From assembly GCF_021789315.1 (NCBI RefSeq), contig NZ_CP084561.1, positions 3,100,001 to 3,164,000 on the forward strand: a stretch of DNA of 64,000 nt. Direction: 5' to 3'. The stretch comes from Arthrobacter sp. FW305-BF8 (lineage in GTDB: Bacteria; Actinomycetota; Actinomycetes; Actinomycetales; Micrococcaceae). Positions 15,253 through 23,785 of the stretch are shown here, piece by piece. The first letter of the stretch is position 1. Every line of letters begins with the position of its first letter. The notes under the pieces were generated by a model. That model had not been told where the DNA came from. It saw only the letters and a program-made list of their open reading frames with translations, and made no database searches. The position numbers and the translations under genes are program-made.

Positions 15253-16581
15253 GTGAGTAACTCCGCCGGCTGGGAGCAGCCCCGCACGTCCCTGTTCACC
15301 GACCATTACGAGCTGACCATGCTGCGGGGGGCCCTCCATTCCGGCGCCGCGCACCGCAAGGCAGTGTTCGAGGCGTTCGCGCGCCGGCTCCCGGACGGGC
15401 GCCGCTACGGGATTGTCGGCGGAACGGGCAGGTTGCTCGAAGGCATCATGGCGTTCCGGTTCGGCGACGCGGAACTCGAATTCCTGGCACGCACCGGCGT
15501 GGTTAACAAGGAGACGCTCGACTACCTGGCTGACTTCCGCTTCACCGGCGACATCTGGGGATACGCCGAGGGCGAGGCGTACTTCCCCAACTCCCCCATC
15601 CTGATCGTCGAATCAACGTTCGCCGAGGCATGCATCCTGGAGACCTACATCCTGTCCGTCCTCAACCACGACAGCGCCATCGCCTCGGCGGCCTCGCGCA
15701 TGGTGATGGCGGCCGGCCAGCGGCCCTGCATCGAGATGGGGTCCCGGCGGACCCAGGAGGAATCAGCCACGGCTGCCGCCCGTGCCGCCGTCATCGCCGG
15801 ATTCGACAGCACCTCAAACCTCGAGGCCGGGCTCCGGTACGGGCTCAAGACGGTGGGCACCGCCGCCCACTCCTTCACGCTGCTCCACGACACCGAGCGG
15901 GACGCCTTTGAGGCGCAGATCGCCTCCCTGGGGGCCGGCACCTCACTGCTGGTGGACACGTACGACGTCGAAACCGCCGTCCGTACGGCCGTTGACATCG
16001 CCGGGGACAAGTTGGGCGCCGTGCGGCTGGACTCCGGCGACCTGGTGGAGCAGGCGCAGTGGGTCCGGCAACTGCTGGATGACCTGGGCAACGAACGCAC
16101 CCGTATCACGGTGACCTCGGACCTGGACGAATACGCCATTGCGGCCCTGCAGTCCGCCCCCGTCGACTCCTACGGGGTGGGCACGTCCCTCGTGACGGGC
16201 TCCGGTGCACCCACCGCCAGCATGGTTTACAAGCTGGTCAGCCGGACCAACGACGCCGGGGATTTTGTTTCGGTGGCCAAGGCCGCCAAGAACAAGACGA
16301 GCAAGGGCGGGCGCAAGTACGCCCTCCGCCGGCTCAATGACAACGGCACGGCCACGCAGGAGCTCATCGGGGTGGGCCACCGGCCGGCGGACGACGGCAA
16401 TGACCGGGCGCTGCTGCAGCAGTTCATCAAGAACGGCGAGCTCCTGCCCGGCTGGACCGGCCACGAAGGCGTCCTGCGCGCCCGGCAGCGCCACGCCGAT
16501 TCCATGGCCGAACTGCCCTCGGTAGTCCACCGTCTGCACCGCGGCGAGCCGGCCATCCCCACGCTCTATGAGGACAACTGA
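15253..16581 (+). CDS. pncB: Nicotinate phosphoribosyltransferase
   Basis: First step of the Preiss-Handler NAD salvage route: nicotinate plus PRPP to nicotinate mononucleotide. The 442 residues carry FTDHYELTMLRGAL at the N-terminus, ETYILSVLNHDSAIASAASRM, the GSRRTQEESA segment, and VRLDSGDLVEQAQ. The frame is open far upstream through the 59-bp repeats, but those residues have no family match. Two GTG codons compete (15244 and 15253). I take 15253 because TAGAGT ends 7 bases before it. It forms an operon with pncA. Confidence 0.93.
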   Translation: MSNSAGWEQPRTSLFTDHYELTMLRGALHSGAAHRKAVFEAFARRLPDGRRYGIVGGTGRLLEGIMAFRFGDAELEFLARTGVVNKETLDYLADFRFTGDIWGYAEGEAYFPNSPILIVESTFAEACILETYILSVLNHDSAIASAASRMVMAAGQRPCIEMGSRRTQEESATAAARAAVIAGFDSTSNLEAGLRYGLKTVGTAAHSFTLLHDTERDAFEAQIASLGAGTSLLVDTYDVETAVRTAVDIAGDKLGAVRLDSGDLVEQAQWVRQLLDDLGNERTRITVTSDLDEYAIAALQSAPVDSYGVGTSLVTGSGAPTASMVYKLVSRTNDAGDFVSVAKAAKNKTSKGGRKYALRRLNDNGTATQELIGVGHRPADDGNDRALLQQFIKNGELLPGWTGHEGVLRARQRHADSMAELPSVVHRLHRGEPAIPTLYEDN

Positions 16582-16603
16582 TGGGAACTGAGGAGAACTG
16601 ATG
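16571..16603 (+). repeat. Short duplication at the pncB-pncA junction
   Basis: GAGGANAACTGATGG occurs twice with 20-base spacing. Each copy contains TGATG, so the pncB stop overlaps an ATG that opens a six-codon frame (MGTEEN), whose stop overlaps the pncA ATG. Confidence 0.7.
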
Positions 16604-17236
16604 GCACGGGCACTCATCATCGTCGACGTCCAGAACGATTTCTGCGAGGGCGGCGCGCTGCCGGTGGAGGGCGGGGCCGCCGTGGCCGGGGCCATTAGCG
16701 AGTACGTCGAGAACCACCACGGCCAGTTCGACCACATCGTGGCCACGCAGGACTGGCACATCGATCCGGGCACACATTTCTCGGAAGCCCCGGACTTCAA
16801 GGACACCTGGCCGCCGCACTGCGTGGCCGGGAGCCCGGGTGCCGAGCTGCACCCGGAACTGGACACCGAACACATCCAGGCCTACTTCCACAAGGGGCTG
16901 TACACCGCGGCCTATTCCGGGTTCGAAGGCCTGCTGGCACCGGAGGACGCCGTCCCCACCGGCGAGCGGCAGCCCGGCTCCCTGCCGGGTGCTGCCGACC
17001 CCGGTTACGCTCCTGAAGAAGACGCGATCGGCCTCGACGACTGGCTCCAGAGCCACGACGTGGAGGACGTCGTGGTGGTGGGCCTCGCCACCGACCACTG
17101 CGTCATGGCGACGTCACTGGATGCTGTCCAGGCTGGCTACGCCGTCACCGTGATCAAACGGCTGACGGCGGGGATCGCCGATGACCTCGACGACACCTAC
17201 GCCGAAATGGAGCTGGGCGGCGTGGACCTCGAGTAG
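16601..17236 (+). CDS. pncA: Nicotinamidase (isochorismatase family)
   Basis: Deamidates nicotinamide to nicotinate, the substrate of the adjacent PncB. The 211 residues show the catalytic Asp (D9) in IIVDVQNDFC, metal ligands in TQDWHIDPGTHF, the Lys of FHKGLYTAAYSGFEG, and the nucleophile Cys in GLATDHCVMATSLDA. A 40-residue insertion (residues about 110-145) rich in Pro/Gly/Glu is longer than in the M. tuberculosis enzyme (186). It is translated through the short TGATG linkage after pncB. Confidence 0.93.
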   Translation: MARALIIVDVQNDFCEGGALPVEGGAAVAGAISEYVENHHGQFDHIVATQDWHIDPGTHFSEAPDFKDTWPPHCVAGSPGAELHPELDTEHIQAYFHKGLYTAAYSGFEGLLAPEDAVPTGERQPGSLPGAADPGYAPEEDAIGLDDWLQSHDVEDVVVVGLATDHCVMATSLDAVQAGYAVTVIKRLTAGIADDLDDTYAEMELGGVDLE

Positions 17237-17274
17237 GTTCCCGCCTCGTTCCCGCCTGCCTACGTCGTGCGGCG

Positions 17275-19050
17275 TTAAGTCCTGCCGATGAACCAGTCCT
17301 GGAGCTTCTTCAGCCTGGACTGGAGCTGCTCCTCGTTGGCCTGTGCCACCGGAGGGCCGCCGCAGACGGTCCGCAGCTTCGTGTGCACCACGCCGTGCGG
17401 GGTGCCCGTCCGTGCGGACCAGGCCGCCACGTTCTTGGCCAGCTCGTTCCGCAGGTCCATCAGCATCCGGTGGTCGGGTACCGCGGGGGCGGCGGGCACC
17501 GCAGGGCCCTGGCGTTTCTTGCGGCCCTGCTGCTCGTGCTGGCGCTGGCGCAACAGCATGCCCACCTGCTCGGCGTCCAGCAGGCCCGGGATGCCGAGGA
17601 AGTCGAGCTCATCCTCGGAGCCGATGTCGCCTCCGGTGCCGAACTCGCCGCCGTCAAACAGCACACGGTCGAAGGAAGCCTGCGAGTCCAGAGCCTCAAA
17701 CTTGCCCTTGGTCAGGCTGTCCGACGCCTTCTCCTCGCGGTTCGCCTCGTCCATCAGCGACTCTTCGAGGTCCATCAGGCCGTCCCCGTCATCGTTCTGC
17801 GGCCGGTCCAGGGCATGGTCACGTTCGGCTTCCATGCTGTTGGCCAGCGCCATCAACGGGGGAACGGACGGCAGGAAGACCGAGGCCGTCTCGCCCCGTT
17901 TCCGGGAACGCACAAAGCGACCCACTGCCTGGGCGAAGAACAAGGGGGTGGAGGTGGATGTGGCGTAGACGCCCACCGAAAGACGCGGCACGTCCACGCC
18001 TTCGGACACCATGCGCACGGCAACCATCCAGCGCTGGTTGCCCGCGCTGAACTCCTCAATCTTGTTTGAGGCCTTTGCATCATCGGACAGGATCACCGTC
18101 GGCGACTCGCCCGTGATCTTCTTGAGCTGGCCGGCGTACGCCCGGGCGTCCTCGTGGTCGGTCGCGATCACCAGGCCACCGGCGTCGGGAACGGACCGCC
18201 GGACCTCGCTGAGCCGCTTGTCCGCTCCCGCCAGGACGGCGGGAATCCATTCCCCCGCGGGGTTCAGGGCGGTCCGCCAGGCCTGCGACGTGATGTCCTT
18301 GGTGACAGCGGCCTCGCCGAGGGAGGCGGCCATCTCGTCACCCGCGCTGGTGCGCCAGCGCATCTGCCCGGAATAGGCCATGAAGATGACCGGCCGCACC
18401 ACGTGGTCACGCAGCGCATTGCCGTAGCCGTAGGTGTAGTCCGACTTGGAGCGGCGGATGCCCTCGCGGTCCTCGGTGTACTCCACGAACGGAATGGGTG
18501 AGGTATCCGAGCGGAAGGGCGTACCGGTCAGGGACAGCCGCCGGGCCGCGGGGTCGAAGGCCTCGCGGAGACCGTCGCCCCAGGACAGCGCCTCGCCGCC
18601 GTGGTGGATCTCATCAAGGATCACCAGGGTGCGGGCGGCTTCGGTCTTGGCCCGGTGCAGCATGGGCTTGCTTGCCACCTGCGCATAGGTCACGGCCACG
18701 CCGATGAACCCGCGGCCGTGCTGGCCGTCGGAATTCTTGAAGTTGGGATCAATCGCGATGCCGACACGCGCGGCGGCGTCAGCCCACTGCCGCTTCAGGT
18801 GGTCGGTGGGCGCCACGATGGTCACGCGGTTCACCGTGCCGGCCTCGATGAGCATGGAGGCCACCCTGAGCGCAAAGGTGGTTTTGCCGGCGCCGGGCGT
18901 GGCCACGGCCATGAAGTCGCGGGGAGCCTTGCTGAAGTAAAGGTCCAGGGCTTCCTGCTGCCAGGCACGGAGCTTCTGGGCGGTTCCCCAGGCTGCACGT
19001 TCCGGATAAGCCGGAGGCAGGGTGGGTCCGCCGAAGAGTGTCTCCGTCAC
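17275..19050 (-). CDS. DEAD/DEAH-box helicase (superfamily 2)
   Basis: Predicted ATP-dependent helicase or translocase of the XPB/type III restriction-like group. Of 591 residues, domain 1 shows a Q-like WQQEALDLY, Walker A TPGAGKTTFA (about residue 52) and DEIH (near 147), then motif III-like LTGTPFRSD. Domain 2 shows VRMVSEGVDVPRLSVGVYAT and the Arg finger QAVGRFVRSRKRG. The C-terminal 200 residues are acidic and then Gln/Arg-rich without a recognised domain. The start shares one base with the stop of the DUF3039 gene, so the two are co-expressed. The target is unknown. Confidence 0.88.
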   Translation of the reverse strand: MTETLFGGPTLPPAYPERAAWGTAQKLRAWQQEALDLYFSKAPRDFMAVATPGAGKTTFALRVASMLIEAGTVNRVTIVAPTDHLKRQWADAAARVGIAIDPNFKNSDGQHGRGFIGVAVTYAQVASKPMLHRAKTEAARTLVILDEIHHGGEALSWGDGLREAFDPAARRLSLTGTPFRSDTSPIPFVEYTEDREGIRRSKSDYTYGYGNALRDHVVRPVIFMAYSGQMRWRTSAGDEMAASLGEAAVTKDITSQAWRTALNPAGEWIPAVLAGADKRLSEVRRSVPDAGGLVIATDHEDARAYAGQLKKITGESPTVILSDDAKASNKIEEFSAGNQRWMVAVRMVSEGVDVPRLSVGVYATSTSTPLFFAQAVGRFVRSRKRGETASVFLPSVPPLMALANSMEAERDHALDRPQNDDGDGLMDLEESLMDEANREEKASDSLTKGKFEALDSQASFDRVLFDGGEFGTGGDIGSEDELDFLGIPGLLDAEQVGMLLRQRQHEQQGRKKRQGPAVPAAPAVPDHRMLMDLRNELAKNVAAWSARTGTPHGVVHTKLRTVCGGPPVAQANEEQLQSRLKKLQDWFIGRT

Positions 19051-19382
19051 TACTTGTTGTTGCCTGAGTCTCCGCCGGACCCCTTGCCGCCGTCGTTGCC
19101 CGGGCGGAGGCCGTCATAGACCTCTTTGCACTCCGGGCAGACCGGGAACTTCTGCGGATCCCGTCCGGGCGTCCAGACCTTGCCGCACAGCGCGATGACC
19201 GGTTCGCCCGTCATGGCGGACTCCATGATCTTTTCCTTGCGCACGTAGTGCGAGAAGCGCTCACGATCGCCGGGCTCCACTTCCTGGCGCAGTTCCTCGC
19301 GCTCAATGGTTGCGGTGGACGATCCGGTGCCGGAAAGCTCACGCATGGGGTCGTTGTCGAGAGGATCCGTCATGCTACTCAT
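19050..19382 (-). CDS. DUF3039 zinc-ribbon-like protein
   Basis: Small actinobacterial protein of unknown function, 110 residues from the chosen start. The conserved core is VIALCGKVWTPGRDPQKFPVCPECKEVY: a single Cys and then CPEC, suggesting a bound metal. The tail is Gly/Asp-rich. Of three candidate ATGs (19391, 19382, 19373) I choose 19382, since TAAGAT ends 7 bases before it and overlaps the first. It precedes the helicase gene with a one-base overlap, a link that suggests a shared nucleic-acid role. Confidence 0.85.
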   Translation of the reverse strand: MSSMTDPLDNDPMRELSGTGSSTATIEREELRQEVEPGDRERFSHYVRKEKIMESAMTGEPVIALCGKVWTPGRDPQKFPVCPECKEVYDGLRPGNDGGKGSGGDSGNNK

Positions 19383-19389
19383 GGCATCC

Positions 19390-19395
19390 ATCTTA
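19390..19395 (-). promoter_or_regulatory. Leaderless -10 box of the DUF3039 gene
   Basis: TAAGAT on the minus strand, 7 bases before the ATG at 19382. Confidence 0.5.
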
Positions 19396-19442
19396 GCCGT
19401 TCCGGACGGGCGGCCGCGGGAGGACCCGGGCGCAGGTTGCTG

Positions 19443-20225
19443 TCAGAGCCCCTGCCACGCCGGTTTGTGGTCGAAGGTGTGCCGGTAGTAGTCGGCGAGC
19501 TTCAGTGACGACGCGGCGGCCTCGTCCACCACGATGGAGGCATGGGGGTGCAACTGCAGGACAGAGGCAGGGCAGATCGCGGCAAGGGGCCCCTCCACGA
19601 GGTCGTGGACGGCCTGCGCCTTCTGAGCTCCGGTGGCAATCAGGATCGCGTGCCGCGACTCGAGGATGGTGCCCAGCCCCTGGGTCACCACATGGTGCGG
19701 AACCTCTTCAAGGCTGTCGAAAAAGCGGGCGTTGTCGCGCCGGGTCTGCTCGATGAGCGACTTGATCCGGGTGCGGGATGCCAGCGATGATCCCGGCTCG
19801 TTGAAGCCGATGTGCCCGTCGGTTCCCAGGCCCAGGAGCTGCAGGTCGATGCCGCCGCGCTCCCTGATCCGGTCCTCGTAGGCCCGGCAGGCTGCCGGGA
19901 TGTCCGCAGCGCTTCCGTCCGGTCCGAGGACGTTCCCGGGGTCGATGTTGACCCGGTTCGCGAAATCGCGGCGGATCACCTCCCGGTAGGACTCGGGGTG
20001 TCCGGGTTCCAGCCCGACGTACTCATCCAGGGTGAAGCCGCAGGCGCGGCTGAAGTCCAGGCCGGCCTGTTCGTGGCGCCGGGCAAGTTCCTCGTAGACC
20101 GGCAGCGGCGATGATCCCGTGGCCAGCCCCAGCACTGCGTCGGGCTTGCTCCGCAGCAGGCTTTCCACCGCGTCCGCCACGAGGGAGGCAATCTGCTTGC
20201 CGCCCGGAAGTATGACGACTTCCAT
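19443..20225 (-). CDS. nagB: Glucosamine-6-phosphate deaminase
   Basis: Converts glucosamine-6-phosphate to fructose-6-phosphate and ammonia in amino-sugar catabolism. Its 260 residues compare with 266 in E. coli. Motifs are GLATGSSPLPVYEEL (phosphate loop), FTLDEYVGLEPGHPESY (catalytic Asp), GLGTDGHIGFNEPGSS, and HHVVTQGLGTILESRHAILIATG. A purine-rich AGAAAGG lies upstream of the ATG. No nagA or transporter gene is adjacent; the gene stands alone between the DUF3039 gene and the ABC exporter. Confidence 0.94.
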   Translation of the reverse strand: MEVVILPGGKQIASLVADAVESLLRSKPDAVLGLATGSSPLPVYEELARRHEQAGLDFSRACGFTLDEYVGLEPGHPESYREVIRRDFANRVNIDPGNVLGPDGSAADIPAACRAYEDRIRERGGIDLQLLGLGTDGHIGFNEPGSSLASRTRIKSLIEQTRRDNARFFDSLEEVPHHVVTQGLGTILESRHAILIATGAQKAQAVHDLVEGPLAAICPASVLQLHPHASIVVDEAAASSLKLADYYRHTFDHKPAWQGL

Positions 20226-20279
20226 TTCCGGCCTTTCTCTCAGCTGTCCTGCTAGTCAACCACGGCGGGTAGCTACTTT

Positions 20280-21851
20280 TCAGCGGTTGACCGTGACCTG
20301 GGCCAGGAGCTCGGGGCCGCGGGCATCAAGCCAGCGCCCGCCCACCCGGACCCCCACAATGAACAGGGCCGCGCCCAGGACGGGGCCGAGCGCCAGGTTG
20401 ATCCAGCCGAACAGCGGATCACCGGTAAGCACCTGCGCCAGGACCAGCCCGGCCTCCGGGAGAACCAGCACCAGGAGCACACCCATCCCGCCAAACTGGA
20501 CGGCGAGGGTCTGCCCCACGTTGCCCGGCGGCTTCTTGAACGGGCTGTCACCGGGAAGAGGCACGGCAATCGTGTAGCGGGCGGACACCACCGACGACAG
20601 GCCCAGCCCGGTCAGCAGCACTCCCATGGATATCCCCAGGATGGAGGGCCACCACGCCCAGTCCCCTGTGATGAAGAACGGCACAATGGCGAGAACCAGC
20701 ACGGCGGGCAGCGCAAACGCCAGGCAGGCCAGCGCGCGTCCCAGCCGGTCATGGACACCCCGCACGCCTGCGGCCAGGTGCAGGGCAAACGCGGTGTTGT
20801 CGTACGAGACATCCCCCGAGATGGACCACGCCAGGAGGAACGCGGTAAGCGGCCCGGTGATCATCAGGACGCCATAGTCATTGGTTTGGCTCCCCTGGAA
20901 AGCGAGCACCACCGGCAGCAGCGGAATGACCACCAGCGAACCTGAGTACCGGGGATCACGGAACCAGTAGGTCAGCGCCCGTGCCGTGATGGCGCCGGCC
21001 GGTGTGCCGGGCAGGAGCGCGAAGAGCCCGAGCCGCCCGCCCTTCCGGCGTCTGCTTCCGGCATAGGGCGGCGTGACCAGCGCGCGTTCGAGCAGCAGCT
21101 TCCAGCACCAGGAAAGCCCGGCGAGCGTGGCCACGGCGATGAGCAGCTTGAGTCCTGCCGGGCCCGCCTGACCCCTTTCGAGGTCGCCGCCCAGTGACCA
21201 GGCGGCCCCCAGCGGCGTCCAGGAAATCCTGCCGGCCAGCTCGGACAGAAAGGCTCCTGAACCCGCCATCCCCTGGAAGATGCCGGCGGTGATGGGGCCG
21301 AGGAGGACCAGGGGAACCATGAAGGCAATCCCGCTGACGTCCTTGAAACGCCGCGAGGCAGCCAGGCTTGCCGTGGCCGTAGTGACGACGCGGGAAAACA
21401 CCACACAGGTGAGCACGCCCAGGATGGCGCCGGCCAGTGCGCCCACGGCTGGCAGCACACCGCGAGACCAGGTGACCACGGTTCCCAAAGCGACGAGCAA
21501 AGTGGCCAGCCCCGGGAGCCCGATGAGGCCACCGAGTGCGAGGCCGGCCAGCAATTGCGGCATGGGCACGGCCGACATCGTGAACCGGGCCGGGTCCAGC
21601 GTCATGTCCACCGCCGAGGCAATGACGGGCACAATCCCCCAGCCCAGCAGGGCGGCCGAGCCGCCGAGCACAACCACTGTCTGGGCCAGGCCCGGATCCT
21701 CCTGGCGGAGGAGGACCAACAGCACCACGCACATGCCCACGATTCCCAGCGCATACAGTCCGCCAAAGGCCAGCCCCACCAGCTGCCACGGGCTGCGCCT
21801 CAGACCGTTTCGGAGCAGCGTGAGCTTCAGCCTCAGAAGGTGCGCAACCAT
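20280..21851 (-). CDS. ABC transporter permease (exporter type)
   Basis: Integral membrane partner of the ATP-binding protein encoded just upstream. The 523 residues have about twelve hydrophobic segments, beginning MVAHLLRLKLTLLRNGLRRSPWQ, and no solute-binding or extracytoplasmic domain. This resembles the large ABC-2-like permeases of Actinobacteria. The ATG at 21851 is chosen because the reading frame further upstream translates into the end of the ATPase gene, giving an Arg/Gly-rich sequence with no membrane character. The overlap with the ATPase gene is 19 bases. The substrate cannot be inferred. Confidence 0.82.
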   Translation of the reverse strand: MVAHLLRLKLTLLRNGLRRSPWQLVGLAFGGLYALGIVGMCVVLLVLLRQEDPGLAQTVVVLGGSAALLGWGIVPVIASAVDMTLDPARFTMSAVPMPQLLAGLALGGLIGLPGLATLLVALGTVVTWSRGVLPAVGALAGAILGVLTCVVFSRVVTTATASLAASRRFKDVSGIAFMVPLVLLGPITAGIFQGMAGSGAFLSELAGRISWTPLGAAWSLGGDLERGQAGPAGLKLLIAVATLAGLSWCWKLLLERALVTPPYAGSRRRKGGRLGLFALLPGTPAGAITARALTYWFRDPRYSGSLVVIPLLPVVLAFQGSQTNDYGVLMITGPLTAFLLAWSISGDVSYDNTAFALHLAAGVRGVHDRLGRALACLAFALPAVLVLAIVPFFITGDWAWWPSILGISMGVLLTGLGLSSVVSARYTIAVPLPGDSPFKKPPGNVGQTLAVQFGGMGVLLVLVLPEAGLVLAQVLTGDPLFGWINLALGPVLGAALFIVGVRVGGRWLDARGPELLAQVTVNR

Positions 21852-22597
21852 TCGAGCCCCTCCGTCTGGCTCCTGCCACCCACAAGCTGCACGAACCTCT
21901 CCTCCAGGCTCACGCCGGCCCGCACCTGGTCCACCGTTCCGGCGGCCAGGATCCGGCCTCCGGCAATTACGGCGACGTGGTCGCACATCCGCTGCACGAG
22001 GTCCATCACGTGGCTGGACACGATCACGGTGCCGCCCGTGGCCACGTATCTTTCCAGGATGTCCCTGATGTTGGCGGCGGACACGGGATCCACGGATTCG
22101 AAGGGCTCATCCAGCACGAGGATTTTCGGAGCATGGATCAGCGCTGAGGCCAGCGCGATCTTCTTGGTCATGCCGGCGGAGTAATCCACCACGAGGGTGC
22201 CCGCGTCCTGGCTGAGGTCCAAAGCTGCGAGCAGCTCCCCCACCCGGGCAGCCACCACGGCCCTGTCCATGCCACGGAGCAGCCCGGCGTAGGTGACCAG
22301 TTGCTCACCGCTGAGCCGGTCAAAGAGCCGCACCCCGTCGGGCAGGATGCCCATCAGCTTTTTGGCCTCCAGCGGCTGCGCCCAGACATCCACCCCGTGG
22401 ACCACCGCCGTTCCGAAGTCCGGGCGGAGCAGGCCCGTGGCCATGGACAGGGTGGTGGTCTTGCCGGCACCGTTGGGCCCGACAATGCCGAAGAATGAAC
22501 CGGCGGGAACGTCGAGGCTGATGCCGTCCACCGCGATCTTGGTGCCGAAGCGCTTGGCAAGCCCCCTGATCGAGAGGGCCGTTAAGGGAGTGCTCAT
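21833..22597 (-). CDS. ABC transporter ATP-binding protein
   Basis: Drives the permease encoded downstream. The 254 residues show Walker A GPNGAGKTTTL near residues 39-49, Walker B KILVLDEPFESVDP, and the H-loop IVSSHVMDLV. The signature reads DYSAGMTKKIALA in place of LSGGQ, a variant known in ABC-2 type exporters. The ATG at 22597 follows TAGGGT plus 6 bases and has no Shine-Dalgarno sequence. Confidence 0.9.
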   Translation of the reverse strand: MSTPLTALSIRGLAKRFGTKIAVDGISLDVPAGSFFGIVGPNGAGKTTTLSMATGLLRPDFGTAVVHGVDVWAQPLEAKKLMGILPDGVRLFDRLSGEQLVTYAGLLRGMDRAVVAARVGELLAALDLSQDAGTLVVDYSAGMTKKIALASALIHAPKILVLDEPFESVDPVSAANIRDILERYVATGGTVIVSSHVMDLVQRMCDHVAVIAGGRILAAGTVDQVRAGVSLEERFVQLVGGRSQTEGLEWLRTF

Positions 22598-22603
22598 GCA
22601 CTT

Positions 22604-22609
22604 ACCCTA
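22604..22609 (-). promoter_or_regulatory. Leaderless -10 box of the ABC ATPase gene
   Basis: TAGGGT on the minus strand, 6 bases before the ATG at 22597. Confidence 0.5.
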
Positions 22610-22681
22610 GTCTTGGCCCGTCGCCCCGGGGATCCTCCGGAAGGAGTAGAAACCCCGGAAGGCCGGTACGCCTGAGCGCTG

Positions 22682-23785
22682 TCAGAACGTGCGGCGCGGC
22701 ACGGCCCGTTCGTACTGCGGCGCCCAGCGCAGCTCGTGGCCGAGTTCAAAGGCGGCCCGCAGCCACCAGTGCGGATCCCGCAGTGCCGCCCGGGCGATAA
22801 AGACGCCGTCGGCCTGTCCGGTGGCCACCACATGCTCGGCCTGGCCGGGGGACGTCAGCAGCCCCACAGTGCCGGTGGCGACTCCTGTTTCGCGGCGGAT
22901 CCGGGCTGCGAACTCCGTCTGGTAGCCCGGCCCGGGCTGGATCTGCTGGTGCGCCACGGCCCCGCCGCTGGACACGTCCACCAGGTCCACTCCCCGCGCG
23001 GCGGCCTGCGCGGCCAGGCTGACCGAGTCCTCGACGCTGATGCCGCCCTCCGCCCAGTCGGTTGCCGAGATGCGAAGCAGCAGCGGCATGGACTCCGGGA
23101 TGACCTTGCGGACAGCGTCGATGACGGCCAGGGTCAGCCGGTTGCGTGCCTCCGCATCGCCTCCCCAGGCGTCCGTGCGGTCGTTGATCAGCGGGCTCTG
23201 GAACTGGTGCAAGAGGTAGCCGTGGGCGCCGTGCAGCTCGATGGTGTCAAAACCGATGCCGACGGCGCGGCTTGCAGCGGCGGCGAAATCCGCGATGACG
23301 CGCCCGATGTCATCCTCGGTCATGGCCGCGGGCGGCGCGTAGCCGTCGAACGTCTGGGTGCCCGGTCCCACTGTCTCCCAGCCGCCGTCGGACGCCGGGA
23401 CCGATCCGCTCCGGCCCGAAAACGGCCAGTAGGTGGACGCCTTCCGTCCCGCATGGGCCAGCTGGGCACCGATCTTGGCGTCGGCGACGCCGTGGCGGTG
23501 CACGAAGCGGACGATCCGCTCCCAGCCCTCCGCCTGCTCGTCGTTGTACAGCCCCGCGTCGCGCGGGCTGATGCGCCCTTCGGCGTTGACAGCCGCAGCC
23601 TCGGTCAGGATGAGGGCCGCTCCCCCGGCGGCGAACGATCCGAGGTGCATGAGGTGCCAGTCGTTGGGCACTCCGGGGGCCTCGTCAGGTTCGCAGCTGT
23701 ACTGGCACATCGGCGAAACCCAGCCGCGGTGCTGCAGCTCCAGGGAACGCAGCGTCAGGGGCTGGAACAGCGCGGGCACCGCCAC
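22682..23785 (-). CDS. NADPH:flavin oxidoreductase, Old Yellow Enzyme family (YqjM-like)
   Basis: FMN-dependent ene-reductase. The 367-residue TIM barrel begins LFQPLTLRSLELQHRGWVSPMCQYS; Cys27 matches the redox-sensing Cys of the YqjM group. AQLAHAGRKAS, the substrate-binding pair in ELHGAHGYLLHQF, and SPLINDRTDAWGG follow. The Tyr/Trp near YWPF also fits the YqjM class. It starts on the last base of the thioredoxin/TPR gene, so it is the second gene of a two-gene unit. The natural substrate is unknown. Confidence 0.92.
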   Translation of the reverse strand: MAVPALFQPLTLRSLELQHRGWVSPMCQYSCEPDEAPGVPNDWHLMHLGSFAAGGAALILTEAAAVNAEGRISPRDAGLYNDEQAEGWERIVRFVHRHGVADAKIGAQLAHAGRKASTYWPFSGRSGSVPASDGGWETVGPGTQTFDGYAPPAAMTEDDIGRVIADFAAAASRAVGIGFDTIELHGAHGYLLHQFQSPLINDRTDAWGGDAEARNRLTLAVIDAVRKVIPESMPLLLRISATDWAEGGISVEDSVSLAAQAAARGVDLVDVSSGGAVAHQQIQPGPGYQTEFAARIRRETGVATGTVGLLTSPGQAEHVVATGQADGVFIARAALRDPHWWLRAAFELGHELRWAPQYERAVPRRTF

